A stretch of 64,000 bases of DNA from the NCBI RefSeq assembly GCF_947507565.1, contig NC_089180.1, forward strand, positions 2,790,001-2,854,000, written 5' to 3'. This DNA is from Oscarella lobularis (lineage: Eukaryota; Porifera; Homoscleromorpha; Homosclerophorida; Oscarellidae). A program made the position numbers and the translations under genes. The notes under the pieces were generated by a model, which was given only the letters and a program-made list of their open reading frames with translations, searched no databases and was not told the DNA's origin. Shown piece by piece: positions 53,546 to 63,299 of the stretch (positions are counted from its first letter, which is position 1; every line of letters starts with the position of its first letter).

Positions 53546-56121
53546 CTAATAAAGCAACGATTTGTTGTTCTCCTTGTCTACTTTTCGTCGCTTAGGAACG
53601 GGACTGCTATCGACGACTTCTTCTGGTACGAAGCGTAACTTTCGACGACAGTTTCCCGAACAGGGTTCTGTGCTGCTGACTTCTAAAGTCGAATTATGGC
53701 ACTATTATCGACGCACTGCTTTACAGACGGATTGTCATTTCTTCCTCCTCTGCTGCGCTAGTCGCCGAAATAACTTTCTAAGGGATCCTGACGGAAGTGC
53801 TCGCTGAGCAAGAAGCATGCTTCTGCTCCCGGAAGCTGCAGCAAAAACGGAGCATTTCGAAGAACGATTTCACTACAAAGAAATGACATCTTCAAGGTAA
53901 ACGCTTTTATGTAATTGAACGTACCCGTCATCTTCCATCCTTCTAGAGTTTCAGTACTCAAAGTCATCCGTTGTCTGTCAGATTTTGACAGAATTTCTCT
54001 CTTTTTTAGTTGCTGCTCCCATTTCTCAAGATATCCAAGAAAACTATCTTCCAGCCACTGAGAGGTACATGTTTAGTACAAGTTTCTAGCTTCAAATGTG
54101 ACTATGCGTTATAAATATTCTCAGTCGTTTGTCCTCAGGTTTAAAATAGGCTCTTCGATTTTCTTTGACGTTGTCTCTGCTCCTCACATTGAGGCAATCA
54201 AATGCCTTGTCGAACATTTTAATAAAAGAAACTGATCCTCTGATTCAGGTATCTTAAAGTACTCCATGGCGAAAGCAACACTTTTACCAAGAACCTAATA
54301 GATTTTAAATGATTACAGATAATGTTATTTGAGTGTATCTCACCTGGGCAGCAAGATCAACTCGCATTCTAGAGTAAAAGTTGAGGTAGACATGCTCGTA
54401 CGTGATTTTATTTGTCAGGAACAGCCCCGCTCTATCCTTCACCTTATTGTGACAGGTATAGCGGTAAATCAGATGTTGCCACGTTATGTATTTGTCATTC
54501 ATCTTTAGTTAGCATGTATATAACTTTAATGCAGGAAACCCAAGGCTTACTTACCCTCATGCATCGACTTGAGCTGCTATTTTCGAACGAGTGCGACCAG
54601 CACTTTCGTGTCGTCTTCACATGATGCGGTACGTCGGATAGGAAGTAGACAAATCTAAGCCGCATACGTATGATTAATGAGCTGTACATGATATCGTAAA
54701 GGTTCACATTTCTTCCTCACTATAGGGATTAGGAGTTTTATAACAGATCTCTTGGCTATCGTTGCAATCATTTTTTCACTGATGCATGCGTAGCTACATC
54801 CGGTTGGAGCGCTTTAGCTTTTGAAAGTTTTTCGCTCCCTTCCATAGCGCGTAGCTGGTTTGGTATATTTCCTAGATCGACAAATCCAATGATCTCCTGC
54901 TGATGTCTTTCGTAGACAAGGTCCTCCTTTACGCGAATTTCGTTAAAGACGACGACGACGTATTTCTGTGCATCGGTAAGAGAGCCGAGTCTAGCTTCTT
55001 CCATAAGTTGCACGTTCAGGTCCGAGTGAAAACCAACTTTTTCTTCTAAAAACTACTATAATCGCGCAGAGTGCGCTAGGGAGGCAGTCGTATGAATCCC
55101 GCTGTACCAAGAGCGTGATATGCACTAGAGCAAAGCGACTTGAGATGTACGGCCCACCGAGTAATTAGAAGATGCCATCTCATGCCCTGTGCGCCTTTGG
55201 TTACGGCTAATGTTTCTGCTGTTCCCAGAAAAGACGGCAAAACGACCCAGCTAAAAACGTCTTCTCGACTACTGTCGAATTGGATTGTATGATTTTACAA
55301 ATATTTTCGTGGAAATCACACGGAAGCTTGACAGCATTCTTCTGCAGGATCAAAGCAATAGCAGCTTTCTGCCTAGAAACTTTTTTCTGAAGCTTCTTCT
55401 ACTCTTTGGCAAGAAAAGACATTTTCTTGGAGCCCTGAGGTGTGTTAAGAGCAGCATTCCTGGTGCGATTATTAGGATTAAAACGATCCTCTTTGAGGAA
55501 CCGACTGTTGCGCATTTGCAGAGTAGCTCGGCATCGAAAACAGTCTCTGCACTGCTTCACGTCTTGCTGTACAATGAGTTGGCAAGAGGATGAGCGCACA
55601 GTTCCAGCAGCATTGTCAAGCAGAGAATGGACATGAAGGTACTGACGAACTTTTCCTGATTTTCTTTTTATCTGTCCTTTTAGAGCTTTCACCATACGGA
55701 CCAAGTGATCGTCTGCGTTTCCTGGGAATATCTTCAGATTTTAATAAAATTCCAAAAAGGCGTCGATTGCGACATTGTCAACTTGAGCTGGGTCCAAGGG
55801 CAGATTTTGCAGTGCGTGGCAGCTGGAGATGTCGAGAAAAATACCTAGCACGGACAGGTTCGACACACCTTCCGACGACACGGAAAAGCAGTGAGAGATA
55901 GACGTGCAGGGAAAAGGAACGGACGTTGCTGTTGAATTCAGAAACGATGGTGTAGCAGCAATTCTTGACACCAGAACACTGTTTTTAAGTTCTATTTTGT
56001 TCCACGTGAACCGTGGTGGTGGAATAGGGTTCGATGGTATCATTCGTTTTTCACTCGTCTTTTGCCTTTGGAGCTGTCGGTCTTTGCGCTGCGTCAGCTT
56101 TACTTTTTTCTTCTTAGGCAT
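53546..56121 (-). pseudogene. P-element/THAP9-like transposase, multi-exon, few lesions
   Basis: Minus order: a basic start MPKKKKVKLTQRKDRQLQRQ; CxxC block VKQCRDCFRCRATLQMRNSR; catalytic-domain blocks KYVVVVFNEIRVKEDLVYER then HQQEIIGFVDLGN; YFLSDVPHHVKTTRKCWSHS; ITWQHLIYRYTCHNK, then YEHVYLNFYSRMRVDLAAQV; TLSTETLEGWKMT; and SEHFRQDPLESYFGD, RGGRNDNPSVKQ, SGNCRRKLRFVPEE, PVPKRRK. This matches P/THAP9-type transposases (DE.kI+e.LVyd..., SDvPHliKT.RN, RMRvdLAaQv, QDPLEnyFG.qR..GGR.dNP). TAG replaces expected Gln codons twice (after FGD and after IIRL). No THAP finger was recognised at the N terminus. The stop is 53,546-53,548, 19 bp from the partner gene's stop. Confidence 0.8.
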
Positions 56122-56333
56122 TTGCTGGTGAAGAGAAGAGTGGAATAAATGAAAAGAAAGAATGCACTCTAAGCAGAGACTGAAGAAAATTGGCGGCGTC
56201 TTTAGCCCTTATACTGGATGGAGTTTGGGAAAGTGGCTACCCTCTGGCATTAGCTTTACATGTCTCCCGCAGTGTAGTAAATCTTCTTAACTAAAAAGCC
56301 CTTCGAGTGCGGAGTGTACTCTCGGACAAAAGC

Positions 56334-56525
56334 TAGCCTCTGGTGGCCAGGCCCTTTTCCCTGATCTCCTGGATACTCCGAGAGGGGAAAAGGGTTAGGG
56401 TTAGGGTTAGGTTAAAATAGTACTAGATGCGCATTAATTAAGTTGGTGAGAAGCTGTATTTAACCCTTTTCCCCTCTCGGAGTATCCCGGGAGATCAGGA
56501 AAAAGGGCCTGGCCACGCGAGGCTA
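56334..56525. mobile_element. Mutator-like foldback MITE, 192 bp, 9-bp target duplication
   Basis: Inverted arms of about 65 bp start TAGCCTCTGGTGGCCAGGCC and run through CTCCGAGAGGGGAAAAGGGT to TTA. They are flanked by GACAAAAGC at 56,325-56,333 and 56,526-56,534. The left arm is followed by GGGTTAGGGTTAGGGTTAGG, and TTAATTAA lies in the loop (56,434). Non-coding. Confidence 0.92.
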
Positions 56526-56816
56526 GACAAAAGCGGTAATAGCGCGCGTCGCCATCGCTAAAAGCTCGGCTATAGCGAAAGTTAGGGGGCGCAGGCAAGA
56601 ATAAGAGCCGTCTCTGTCACTTTTCCTACTCTTTAGACGTCTGCTTGACGCAAAACATGCTTTGGAAAAGGCAAGCTGGAGAAGCTAATAGCGATATTGT
56701 GCAAGCTGTCACGCCGACCCTAATAACTTACACGTACAGGCGCGTGCTTCAAGTGCTCAGGGCTAATAAAAGTACCTTCAGCGGAGCAATAAATTTGGTA
56801 AATTTCGCGTACAAAT

Positions 56817-57003
56817 TGTAGTGGTTTGAGTTGTTGAGTGTCGTGCACGTGTAGAGGTTATCAGTGGTCACGAGACCAGAGAGATAATATATCCAATATA
56901 ACCTGTTGTAGTACCTACCTTTTGCTCCGAGAACCAAGCTCCCAGGGAAGACTACGACGTAACAGAATTCCCCAACGCCACTCCTGACCTTCGCCCGGCT
57001 ACA
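56817..57003 (+). repeat. 5' LTR (187 bp)
   Basis: TG..CA ends. GATAATATATCCAATATAAC in the middle is a candidate TATA region. Identical to the 3' LTR by eye. GTGCACGTG lies near its start. Confidence 0.97.
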
Positions 57004-57266
57004 AAGTGGTGGAGAATCCGGGTAGCTGGATAAACGGGGCGCGACGATTGTCGAAGAGTCGGCTGACTGGATGAACGTCACTGAATTTGGCTGGTCCCGA
57101 AAGTGACGCCGATCACTCGAGCAGTTAGTCGGCACGAATCGACGCCGTTTGTCTCCGTCCGGCTACCCGCGGTTTCGGTTATTCGAACAAGGGCCGTTGC
57201 AAGGGGGAGTGGCCGAACAGTGGTCACCTGGTGTCGCACGGACGGAGCGTGCGAACGAGACGAACC

Positions 57267-60200
57267 ATGCCACCGAAGAAGAAGCAGGCAGTCACGACGC
57301 CTCAAGTTGAAGCGAAACAGCAACAGCAGGCTATTACGCCCAAATCGCGTTCGCAGCGAAAGCGCGAACGTCAGCGACGACGCCAAGCACAGTCGACGCC
57401 CCGAGTGCTATTCGAAAAACCGGCGCCTAGCCCGAAATCGTCGCCGGACGAATCGTCGAGCGACGAGGAAGAAATCGAAAGCCCGCGCGAGCGAGACGTG
57501 AGGCGTAGACGCGCCGCGCCGCGACGAACCGGCCACGCAAGGACGTTGGACAAATTCTACGGCCACGACTACGACGAACTCCGCAACTGGTTATACCAGG
57601 TGGAGGCAGTGGCAGACGCGGACGGATGGTCGCGCCGCGAACGGCTACACAACGCTCGCGTTGTGCTCAGCGGTCGAGCAAGGAGCGAGGTTGTCGCCTT
57701 TGAGCGGCAACTACAAAGGCGCGATAAAAGGGTTACGTGGGAAGCTCTCACCGCTTTCCTGAAGCGAAAGTTTGGCCCCGCAGACCCGCAAGTCTACTAC
57801 ACTGAGAAACTGATCGAATGTCGCCAAGGACTACGCGAGGACGTGGACACGTTCACGACACGATTTCGAAACCTCGTATTCGAACTCTTAGAAGTGGATC
57901 CCGCTGCGCTGTCGGAACCGATGCAAGTGCAACACTTCGTCAACGGACTGCGCCAGGAATATCGCGACGAGTTAGTGCGAGGTCGCCCGCGCGACCTCGA
58001 AGAAGCGGAAGTGTTAGCGCGAACAGGGGAGAGGATTTGGCGACTCCGCTCGAAGACGAATAGCGAGTGCCTCGCTATCGAAACGCGAACGAGCGACGCA
58101 CCGAGGCGACACGAGTCGAAAACCAGCAAGCGCGACGCATCACCGAGGAGAAAATCGCTTACAGACGTACTCGCGACGCTAGCGGAAAAGCAGACCGAAC
58201 TCATCGAGGTGATAAAGGGGCAACACAAAGAGATGATGGACAAAATGGAGCAGAACACGCGCTTGCTTACGGAAGTAAAGAAGTCGTCTGGACCGCGCTG
58301 CGACCATTGCAAGATGCGTGGCCATACGAAGGATCAATGTTTCAAGCTACACCCTCCGAACCGAGATAAGTCCACAACGGGAAGGCAGACGGAACAGGCA
58401 AAAGTGAATGCCGTGACCGCAGGAGAGCGACCTGCGAAAACGCCCACGGGTGTCACGGTCGGCGGCGTAGAGCCCAGTCGAATCCTGTTCGACTCTGGAG
58501 CTGAAGTGTCTACGCTATCGTCACAATTCGTCGAGGACATCGGAGGAGTGACTCTTAACGACGAATTTCCAATTCTCACCGTAGCGAACGGAGGCAGCAT
58601 GAAAGCGCGAGGGACGGTTATCCTACCAGTCGAAATCGGCGATCTCACCTTCGACTGTCGATTTGTCGTTTCAGACGAATTGGCCCTGCCAGTCATCTTT
58701 GGCCAGGATTTCCTGCACAACAGCGGCGCCTCTATGGACTTTCGAGAAGGAACGATTACGGTTCGGAAAGAGGACGACGAACAGCGAGTGCGACTGATGA
58801 GCCTGATGTCTGAGGCAGACGGGGTCGAAACGACGGCGTTCGACGGGGCCCACCGCGTGTGCGCAATCACGGCGTCGGCCTACAGCCCTTTCTCGCTCCC
58901 AGCGGCGCAATTTCCGGTCCGACCGGAAGATAAAGATCTAACGACCGCGGACGAAGTGCAGCCACAGACCGACCGAACGCCGCCGAAGGAAACAGACGAA
59001 GAGGATGTCGAGTTGACCGCGGAAGTGCTCGCTCTTCACCGTGTAGAGTCCAGCCAAAAGTCTATTTTATTTCCAGTTAATGAAGATTTGGCAGACTGCG
59101 ACCAGAAACAATTGATGTGTGTCCTTGAGGCTCACATTGGAGCGTTCGCTACTGGTTTGGAGGAACACGGACGTTTGAAAGGCGTCACACACTCGATCGA
59201 CACCGGCGACGCAAAACCGACGAATCAACCGCCACGACGTCTCGCACCGCCGTTAATGGAAGAAGCGCGACGACAAATCGATATAATGCTGCAGCATGGC
59301 ATCATTCAAGAATCAACGTCACCCTGGGCGAGCCCAATTCTGTTTCGGGACAAGAAGGACAAAACGCGACGATTTTGCGTTGACTTTCGAGACCTGAACG
59401 AAATCACGCGAAAAGATCGAATAGAGGACTGCTTCGATATCCTGGGCGGCAATCTATACTTCACCAGTTTGGATCTACAGGCTGGTTATTGGCAGATCTT
59501 GATGGCGCCAGGGGACATCGCGAAGACGGCATTCATTTGTCCGCTAGGCCTGTATGAGTTTCTCGTTATGCCTTTCGGGTTATGCAATGCCCCCAGTACG
59601 TTCCAACGAGCGATGGACACCGTCCTCGCCGGAGTCAAGTGGAAAACGTGCTTAGTTTACATCGATGACATTTTGGTTTTCGGTCGCACGTTCGATGAAC
59701 ACCTCGAACGTTTGGGTGACGTACTCAGTCGAATCGAGAAGTCAGGATTGAAGCTCAAGCCTTCAAAATGCTCGTTCGCTCAAACGGAAGTCTATTACCT
59801 CGGTCACATTATTTCCGCTAAGGGAATCAACGTCGACCCGGAGAAAGTGAAAGCGGTGAAGTCTCTGCTCCCGCCAACATCGAAAATGGTTCTACGATCC
59901 TTTCTGGGACTCGCTTCCTACTACCGTCGTTTCATCAGCGATTTCGCTGATGTGGCGCAACCACTCACACGCCTTCTGCGCGACGACGCACGTTTCGAAT
60001 GGGGGTCGGCGCAAGTGAAATCGTTCGCGACGTTGAAGGAGCGTCTGACGACTGCACCGATTTTGGCGTACCCTGATTGGGATGCCACCTTCCTTTTGCA
60101 AACGGATGCGTCGAACGATGCGATTGCGGCAGTGTTGTCTCAAGTGGGTACCGATGGCCTTGAGCGTGTCATATCGTACGCCAGCCGAGTTCTCCAGGAT

Positions 60201-61301
60201 CGAGAACGCCGTTACGATACGCGAGAAAAAGAGCTCTTAGCCGTTGTCTACGGCTGCGAAACGTTTCGCCACTATCTCGTCGTATCTTCCTTCATTATTA
60301 TCACTGATCATGCCAACCTTCGTTGGCTTATGTCTTCGACGAAAATGTCTGGACGTTTGGCCCATTGGGTCCTACAATTACAAGATTTCGTTTTTGAGGT
60401 CCGTCACAAGCCGGGACGTGCCAACAAAAATGCGGATGCTCTATCCCGCTTACCAACGGCAACCGTGAACGCCATTCGTGCCGTACGTGTACCTTCCTTC
60501 GACGAACTTCGCGAAAATCAGCTGCTCGATCCGGTTCTACACGCTGTGATACGGTTCCTGGCAGCAGGATCACCCGACCCTGCTCCTCCCGAGGTACAAG
60601 AGGTATTTCGCGATCGTGGGACACTCACTCTCGAGGGGGCATCGGGTGTTCTGTGTTTTACGAGCCAAAACGGGAAGCAAGGGAAGTTCACTGTACCGTA
60701 TCTGGCACCGGTGGATCGATTCGATGTAATAGCCGCTGCTCACAATTTACCAATTTCTGGACACTTCGGTCGAGAGAAAACGACGGACAGAGTTCGGCGC
60801 CAGTACTACTGGAAGGGGATGCGCCAGGACATAAAGGATTTTGTACAAGCATGTCACCGCTGCCAAATACGCAAACGTCTTCAGCCGGTGCGCGCTGGAA
60901 AGCTACAACTGTTCAGCGCCTCACAGCCGTTCGAGACCGTGGGAATCGACATTGCGGGACCTTTTCCGGTTAGCGAAAGAGGAAACCGGTACGTGGTAGC
61001 AATGGGCGATCGATTTACGCGCTGGGTAGAAATTACGCCCGTTGCCGTAATCGATGCCATCACGGTTGCTGACGTTTTCGTCGACAAAATCATATTGCGC
61101 CATGGATGCCCCAAGGAACTTCTTTCCGACAGAGGATCTCAATTTACGTCGTTACTACTCCGGCGTTTGGCCGATCGTTTGGGAATCAAGAAGATCTTTA
61201 CCACTGCGTATCATCCGCAATGTAATGGTCAAGTGGAACGGTTTAACCGTACCCTGAAAGCTGCTATTACAACTTACGTGAATGACGATCACACCGATTG
61301 A
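57267..61301 (+). CDS. Ty3/gypsy Gag-Pol polyprotein, ended early by TGA in integrase
   Basis: The first ATG (MPPKKKQAV) is at 57,267; the frame is open a little further upstream without ATG. Gag spans about residues 1-340 (DKFYGHDYDELRNWLYQVEA; FVNGLRQEYRDELV). A CCHC knuckle CDHCKMRGHTKDQC is at about 345. Protease LFDSGAEVSTL has its Asp near 409. RT shows PWASPILFRDKKDKTRRFCV, YWQILMAPGD, MPFGLCNAPSTFQR and YIDD near 800. RNase H has LLQTDASNDA near 945. The integrase finger is HFGREK..CHRCQ (near 1195), and the DDE core VGIDIAGP, LLSDRGSQFTS, NGQVERFNRTL. In RT, NEITRKD runs straight into RIEDCFD; the usual about five residues (xYPLP) are missing. TGA at 61,299-61,301 stands where DHTDW is expected. 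One fused Gag-Pol frame, no frameshift site. Confidence 0.95.
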   Translation: MPPKKKQAVTTPQVEAKQQQQAITPKSRSQRKRERQRRRQAQSTPRVLFEKPAPSPKSSPDESSSDEEEIESPRERDVRRRRAAPRRTGHARTLDKFYGHDYDELRNWLYQVEAVADADGWSRRERLHNARVVLSGRARSEVVAFERQLQRRDKRVTWEALTAFLKRKFGPADPQVYYTEKLIECRQGLREDVDTFTTRFRNLVFELLEVDPAALSEPMQVQHFVNGLRQEYRDELVRGRPRDLEEAEVLARTGERIWRLRSKTNSECLAIETRTSDAPRRHESKTSKRDASPRRKSLTDVLATLAEKQTELIEVIKGQHKEMMDKMEQNTRLLTEVKKSSGPRCDHCKMRGHTKDQCFKLHPPNRDKSTTGRQTEQAKVNAVTAGERPAKTPTGVTVGGVEPSRILFDSGAEVSTLSSQFVEDIGGVTLNDEFPILTVANGGSMKARGTVILPVEIGDLTFDCRFVVSDELALPVIFGQDFLHNSGASMDFREGTITVRKEDDEQRVRLMSLMSEADGVETTAFDGAHRVCAITASAYSPFSLPAAQFPVRPEDKDLTTADEVQPQTDRTPPKETDEEDVELTAEVLALHRVESSQKSILFPVNEDLADCDQKQLMCVLEAHIGAFATGLEEHGRLKGVTHSIDTGDAKPTNQPPRRLAPPLMEEARRQIDIMLQHGIIQESTSPWASPILFRDKKDKTRRFCVDFRDLNEITRKDRIEDCFDILGGNLYFTSLDLQAGYWQILMAPGDIAKTAFICPLGLYEFLVMPFGLCNAPSTFQRAMDTVLAGVKWKTCLVYIDDILVFGRTFDEHLERLGDVLSRIEKSGLKLKPSKCSFAQTEVYYLGHIISAKGINVDPEKVKAVKSLLPPTSKMVLRSFLGLASYYRRFISDFADVAQPLTRLLRDDARFEWGSAQVKSFATLKERLTTAPILAYPDWDATFLLQTDASNDAIAAVLSQVGTDGLERVISYASRVLQDRERRYDTREKELLAVVYGCETFRHYLVVSSFIIITDHANLRWLMSSTKMSGRLAHWVLQLQDFVFEVRHKPGRANKNADALSRLPTATVNAIRAVRVPSFDELRENQLLDPVLHAVIRFLAAGSPDPAPPEVQEVFRDRGTLTLEGASGVLCFTSQNGKQGKFTVPYLAPVDRFDVIAAAHNLPISGHFGREKTTDRVRRQYYWKGMRQDIKDFVQACHRCQIRKRLQPVRAGKLQLFSASQPFETVGIDIAGPFPVSERGNRYVVAMGDRFTRWVEITPVAVIDAITVADVFVDKIILRHGCPKELLSDRGSQFTSLLLRRLADRLGIKKIFTTAYHPQCNGQVERFNRTLKAAITTYVNDDHTD

Positions 61302-62210
61302 GATCTACACGTCGAAGCCATAGCGTTCGCCTATCGTACGAGTATCGTCGACGCTGTCAAGAACACGCCGTTTTACTTGGTGCACGGCCGAGACGCGCGT
61401 TTACCGACGACGGCGTTCGTTCCCTCGGACGATGAAGCTCGCCACGACGTCCACGACTACAGTCTGGTGGTGACGCGACGACTTCGACGAGCGATCGAGA
61501 TTGCTAATCAATATCAACTGGAGGCCGATGTGAAACGGAAGGAGTATTACGACAGACGACAGTACGCGGTCGAGCTCGCTCCCGGTACCCTCGTCCTGTT
61601 GCATAATCCCACCCATAAAGTTGGTCTAGCGGTGAAACTCCAGGAGCGCTTCACGGGACCTTATCGAGTTCAGCGACGGCTTTCCAACGTCAACTACGAA
61701 ATCTCTCATCTACAAACGCAGCAAGTGCTCACTACGCACGTGCGGCGTATCATTCTTTATTATCCTCCTTTGGAGAAAAATTATTTCACGAAGAAGCTAG
61801 CCCTCACCTGCAGCGCTCACCACGCCCATGACGATGGGTGCATACTCATGTACCCTGGGGAGCGTCGTCACATGACGACTGAGCTGGAAGCGTTTCCGCT
61901 CCGTCGAACGTCATCGTGCCCGAAGTTGGGAATGTGGCGGCCCCAGGAAGACGGTGTGCAGAGGCTGACAGAGGAGGAGATTCGTCCTACAGAGCGAGAG
62001 TCGCGCGACGGCGTAGACCCTCACTGGCCAGGGGATATTCGCACTGATGGCACTGCATTTTCTGCTACTTCAACGTACCCTACCGGCTCGACGGGATTTG
62101 CAGGACAACCGGCTTTCCCCTCGACGAGTGGCAACGGAGCACCGCCTTCAAGATCGAGACGGGCCACAGCCGGACAACCTCCGAAGCGTTTTGCCGACCA
62201 AGATTGGTAG
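61302..62210 (+). pseudogene. Gag-Pol C-terminal continuation after the TGA
   Basis: Same frame as the upstream polyprotein: DLHVEAIAFAYRTSIVDAVK then NTPFYLVHGRDARLPT is the post-DDE integrase helix region. ELAPGTLVLLHNPTHKVGLA..FTGPYRVQRRLSNVNYEI is the GPY/F module that contacts chromatin or DNA. The tail is Ser/Thr/Pro-rich and ends RFADQDW before TAG at 62,208. With Trp at the TGA the product would be one protein of about 1,650 residues. Confidence 0.9.
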
Positions 62211-62349
62211 GTAATAACTTTCTTTGTGTGTTTTCGTTCACTGTCCTGTCCTTTCCTGTGCTTGTAACGTGCACGACTTTAGTGTTGCTTTGTTTTACTC
62301 CCGGTAGTCGTCCCGTGAGGACACGTGCTCTGTTAAGAGGGGGAGCCGT

Positions 62350-62536
62350 TGTAGTGGTTTGAGTTGTTGAGTGTCGTGCACGTGTAGAGGTTATCAGTGG
62401 TCACGAGACCAGAGAGATAATATATCCAATATAACCTGTTGTAGTACCTACCTTTTGCTCCGAGAACCAAGCTCCCAGGGAAGACTACGACGTAACAGAA
62501 TTCCCCAACGCCACTCCTGACCTTCGCCCGGCTACA
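62350..62536 (+). repeat. 3' LTR (187 bp)
   Basis: Identical by eye to 56,817-57,003; preceded by the purine tract AAGAGGGGGAG and followed by CAAAT. Confidence 0.97.
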
Positions 62537-62696
62537 CAAATCGCTCTTCAAAACAATTCAGAAACCACAATTCAGAAACCCGCGGAAGAGGCAAATGTGT
62601 ACGGGAAAATCGTCACTATGACCGCATTAGTCATAAAGACATGAAAACGGTCACGTGATAGGGGAGTTTCCTATCCCTCCTACTCCTTTATCTATG

Positions 62697-62743
62697 GTGG
62701 CTGTAGCTGTTGCGGCTGTTGCGGCTGCAGTAGCTGCGGTGGG

Positions 62744-62785
<42 letters not shown>

Positions 62786-62830
62786 GGCCGCTGTTCTGAC
62801 CAATAATGACGTACGTCTGTAATAACGGCT
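62697..62830 (-). pseudogene. Gln-rich gag-like ORF, upstream part, with CAG/CTG repeat
   Basis: Minus frame: a run of about 13 Gln, then HPPQLLQPQQPQQLQP, reading straight into PQLGNQPPPG at 52,440 if the transposon and one GTGGCTG are disregarded. On plus it is a pure (CTG)n run at about 62,748-62,786 flanked by CTG/CGG variants. Upstream exons or a start were not found. Confidence 0.6.
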
Positions 62831-63026
62831 TGAACAACAGAATTTGCTGTATTTTTATACGGGCAAAAATTGCACTTTATTGACGCTTTCTTAAAACTTT
62901 TCTTACAAATAATTTTTAAAAATTAATTTTGATGTGTTGCTACGGTAAAATTTTTGCTTTAAGGCGCGGTATTGTTATCTCTGGTTAAAAAACCGTGTTT
63001 TTCCGTTTCCTGTCGTTTCGCAAAGC

Positions 63027-63268
63027 TATGGAGGGTGATATGATAACGAGACTACTCGAAGGGACCATGGATCAGGTCGCCGACCTTTCCAAAGCGGATT
63101 TAGAAGCTGTTCTTCCGAGCATCCCTCGCGATCTAGTTGAAGTAGCTCAGGACGGTAATCACTTTTAAAATTTGAGGTCAAATTGTTACTGAAGCGTCAA
63201 TTTAGACGATGACGATATTTTATTTGCTCTCTTCAAACGGCCAGCACACCTAATAGTCGCCTATTAAT
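63027..63268 (+). CDS. Small unrecognised two-exon protein, 62 residues
   Basis: MEGDMITRLLEGTMDQVADL then SKADLEAVLPSIPRDLVEVA and QD precede a G|GTAATC donor at 63,153. After TTTAG (about 63,206), DDDDILFALFKRPAHLIVAY ends at a TAA near 63,268. The exon phases agree. The amphipathic leader and acidic patch give no family. It could be the start of the Glu/Arg-rich gene downstream if alternative splicing skips the stop. Confidence 0.4.
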
Positions 63269-63299
63269 TTAAAAGGTAAAAATTGGCAAATAAACTATA

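Larger units (their letters stand above)
56817..62536 (+). mobile_element. Complete Ty3/gypsy LTR retrotransposon, 5,720 bp
   Basis: Two 187-bp LTRs bound it: TGTAGTGGTTTGAG..CGCCCGGCTACA at 56,817-57,003 and 62,350-62,536, identical by eye. CAAAT is duplicated at 56,812-56,816 and 62,537-62,541. TGGTGGAGAATCCGGG (57,006-57,021) is a plausible tRNA primer site with the TGG complement of CCA. AAGAGGGGGAG (62,335-62,345) is the polypurine tract. Identical LTRs imply a recent insertion. Only two obvious lesions are seen in the coding region. Confidence 0.97.
52441..62696. mobile_element. P-superfamily-like two-gene DNA transposon, carrying later insertions
   Basis: Ends 52,441-52,487 and 62,650-62,696 are inverted copies with one mismatch (CATAGATAAAGGAGAAGGAG..CCCCTATCACGTGAC). 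Similarity continues to about 82 bp (TTTCATGTCT..ATGACT.ATGCG), and both flanks carry GTGGCTG. Two tail-to-tail genes fill the left 3.7 kb: an unknown conserved protein on plus (52,504-53,527) and a P/THAP9-type transposase on minus (56,121-53,546). A 192-bp MITE plus its 9-bp duplication and a 5,720-bp Ty3 element plus its 5-bp duplication were added later. Without them the unit is about 4.3 kb. P elements usually make 8-bp duplications; 7 bp is what is exact here. Confidence 0.85.

Noticed and set aside
43568..56420. TTAGGG tracts as a sign of a chromosome end
   Set aside because: Tracts are only 2-4 units long and internal; one is explained by a MITE arm.
57078..57501. Short ORFs overlapping the Gag start on both strands
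   Set aside because: Shadow frames of the Gag-Pol coding sequence with no family resemblance.
2562..61301. TGA read as tryptophan (altered genetic code) in Ty3 pol
   Set aside because: TGA and TAA also end intact-looking ORFs here, and lesions of other kinds occur in the same elements; nonsense mutation is simpler.
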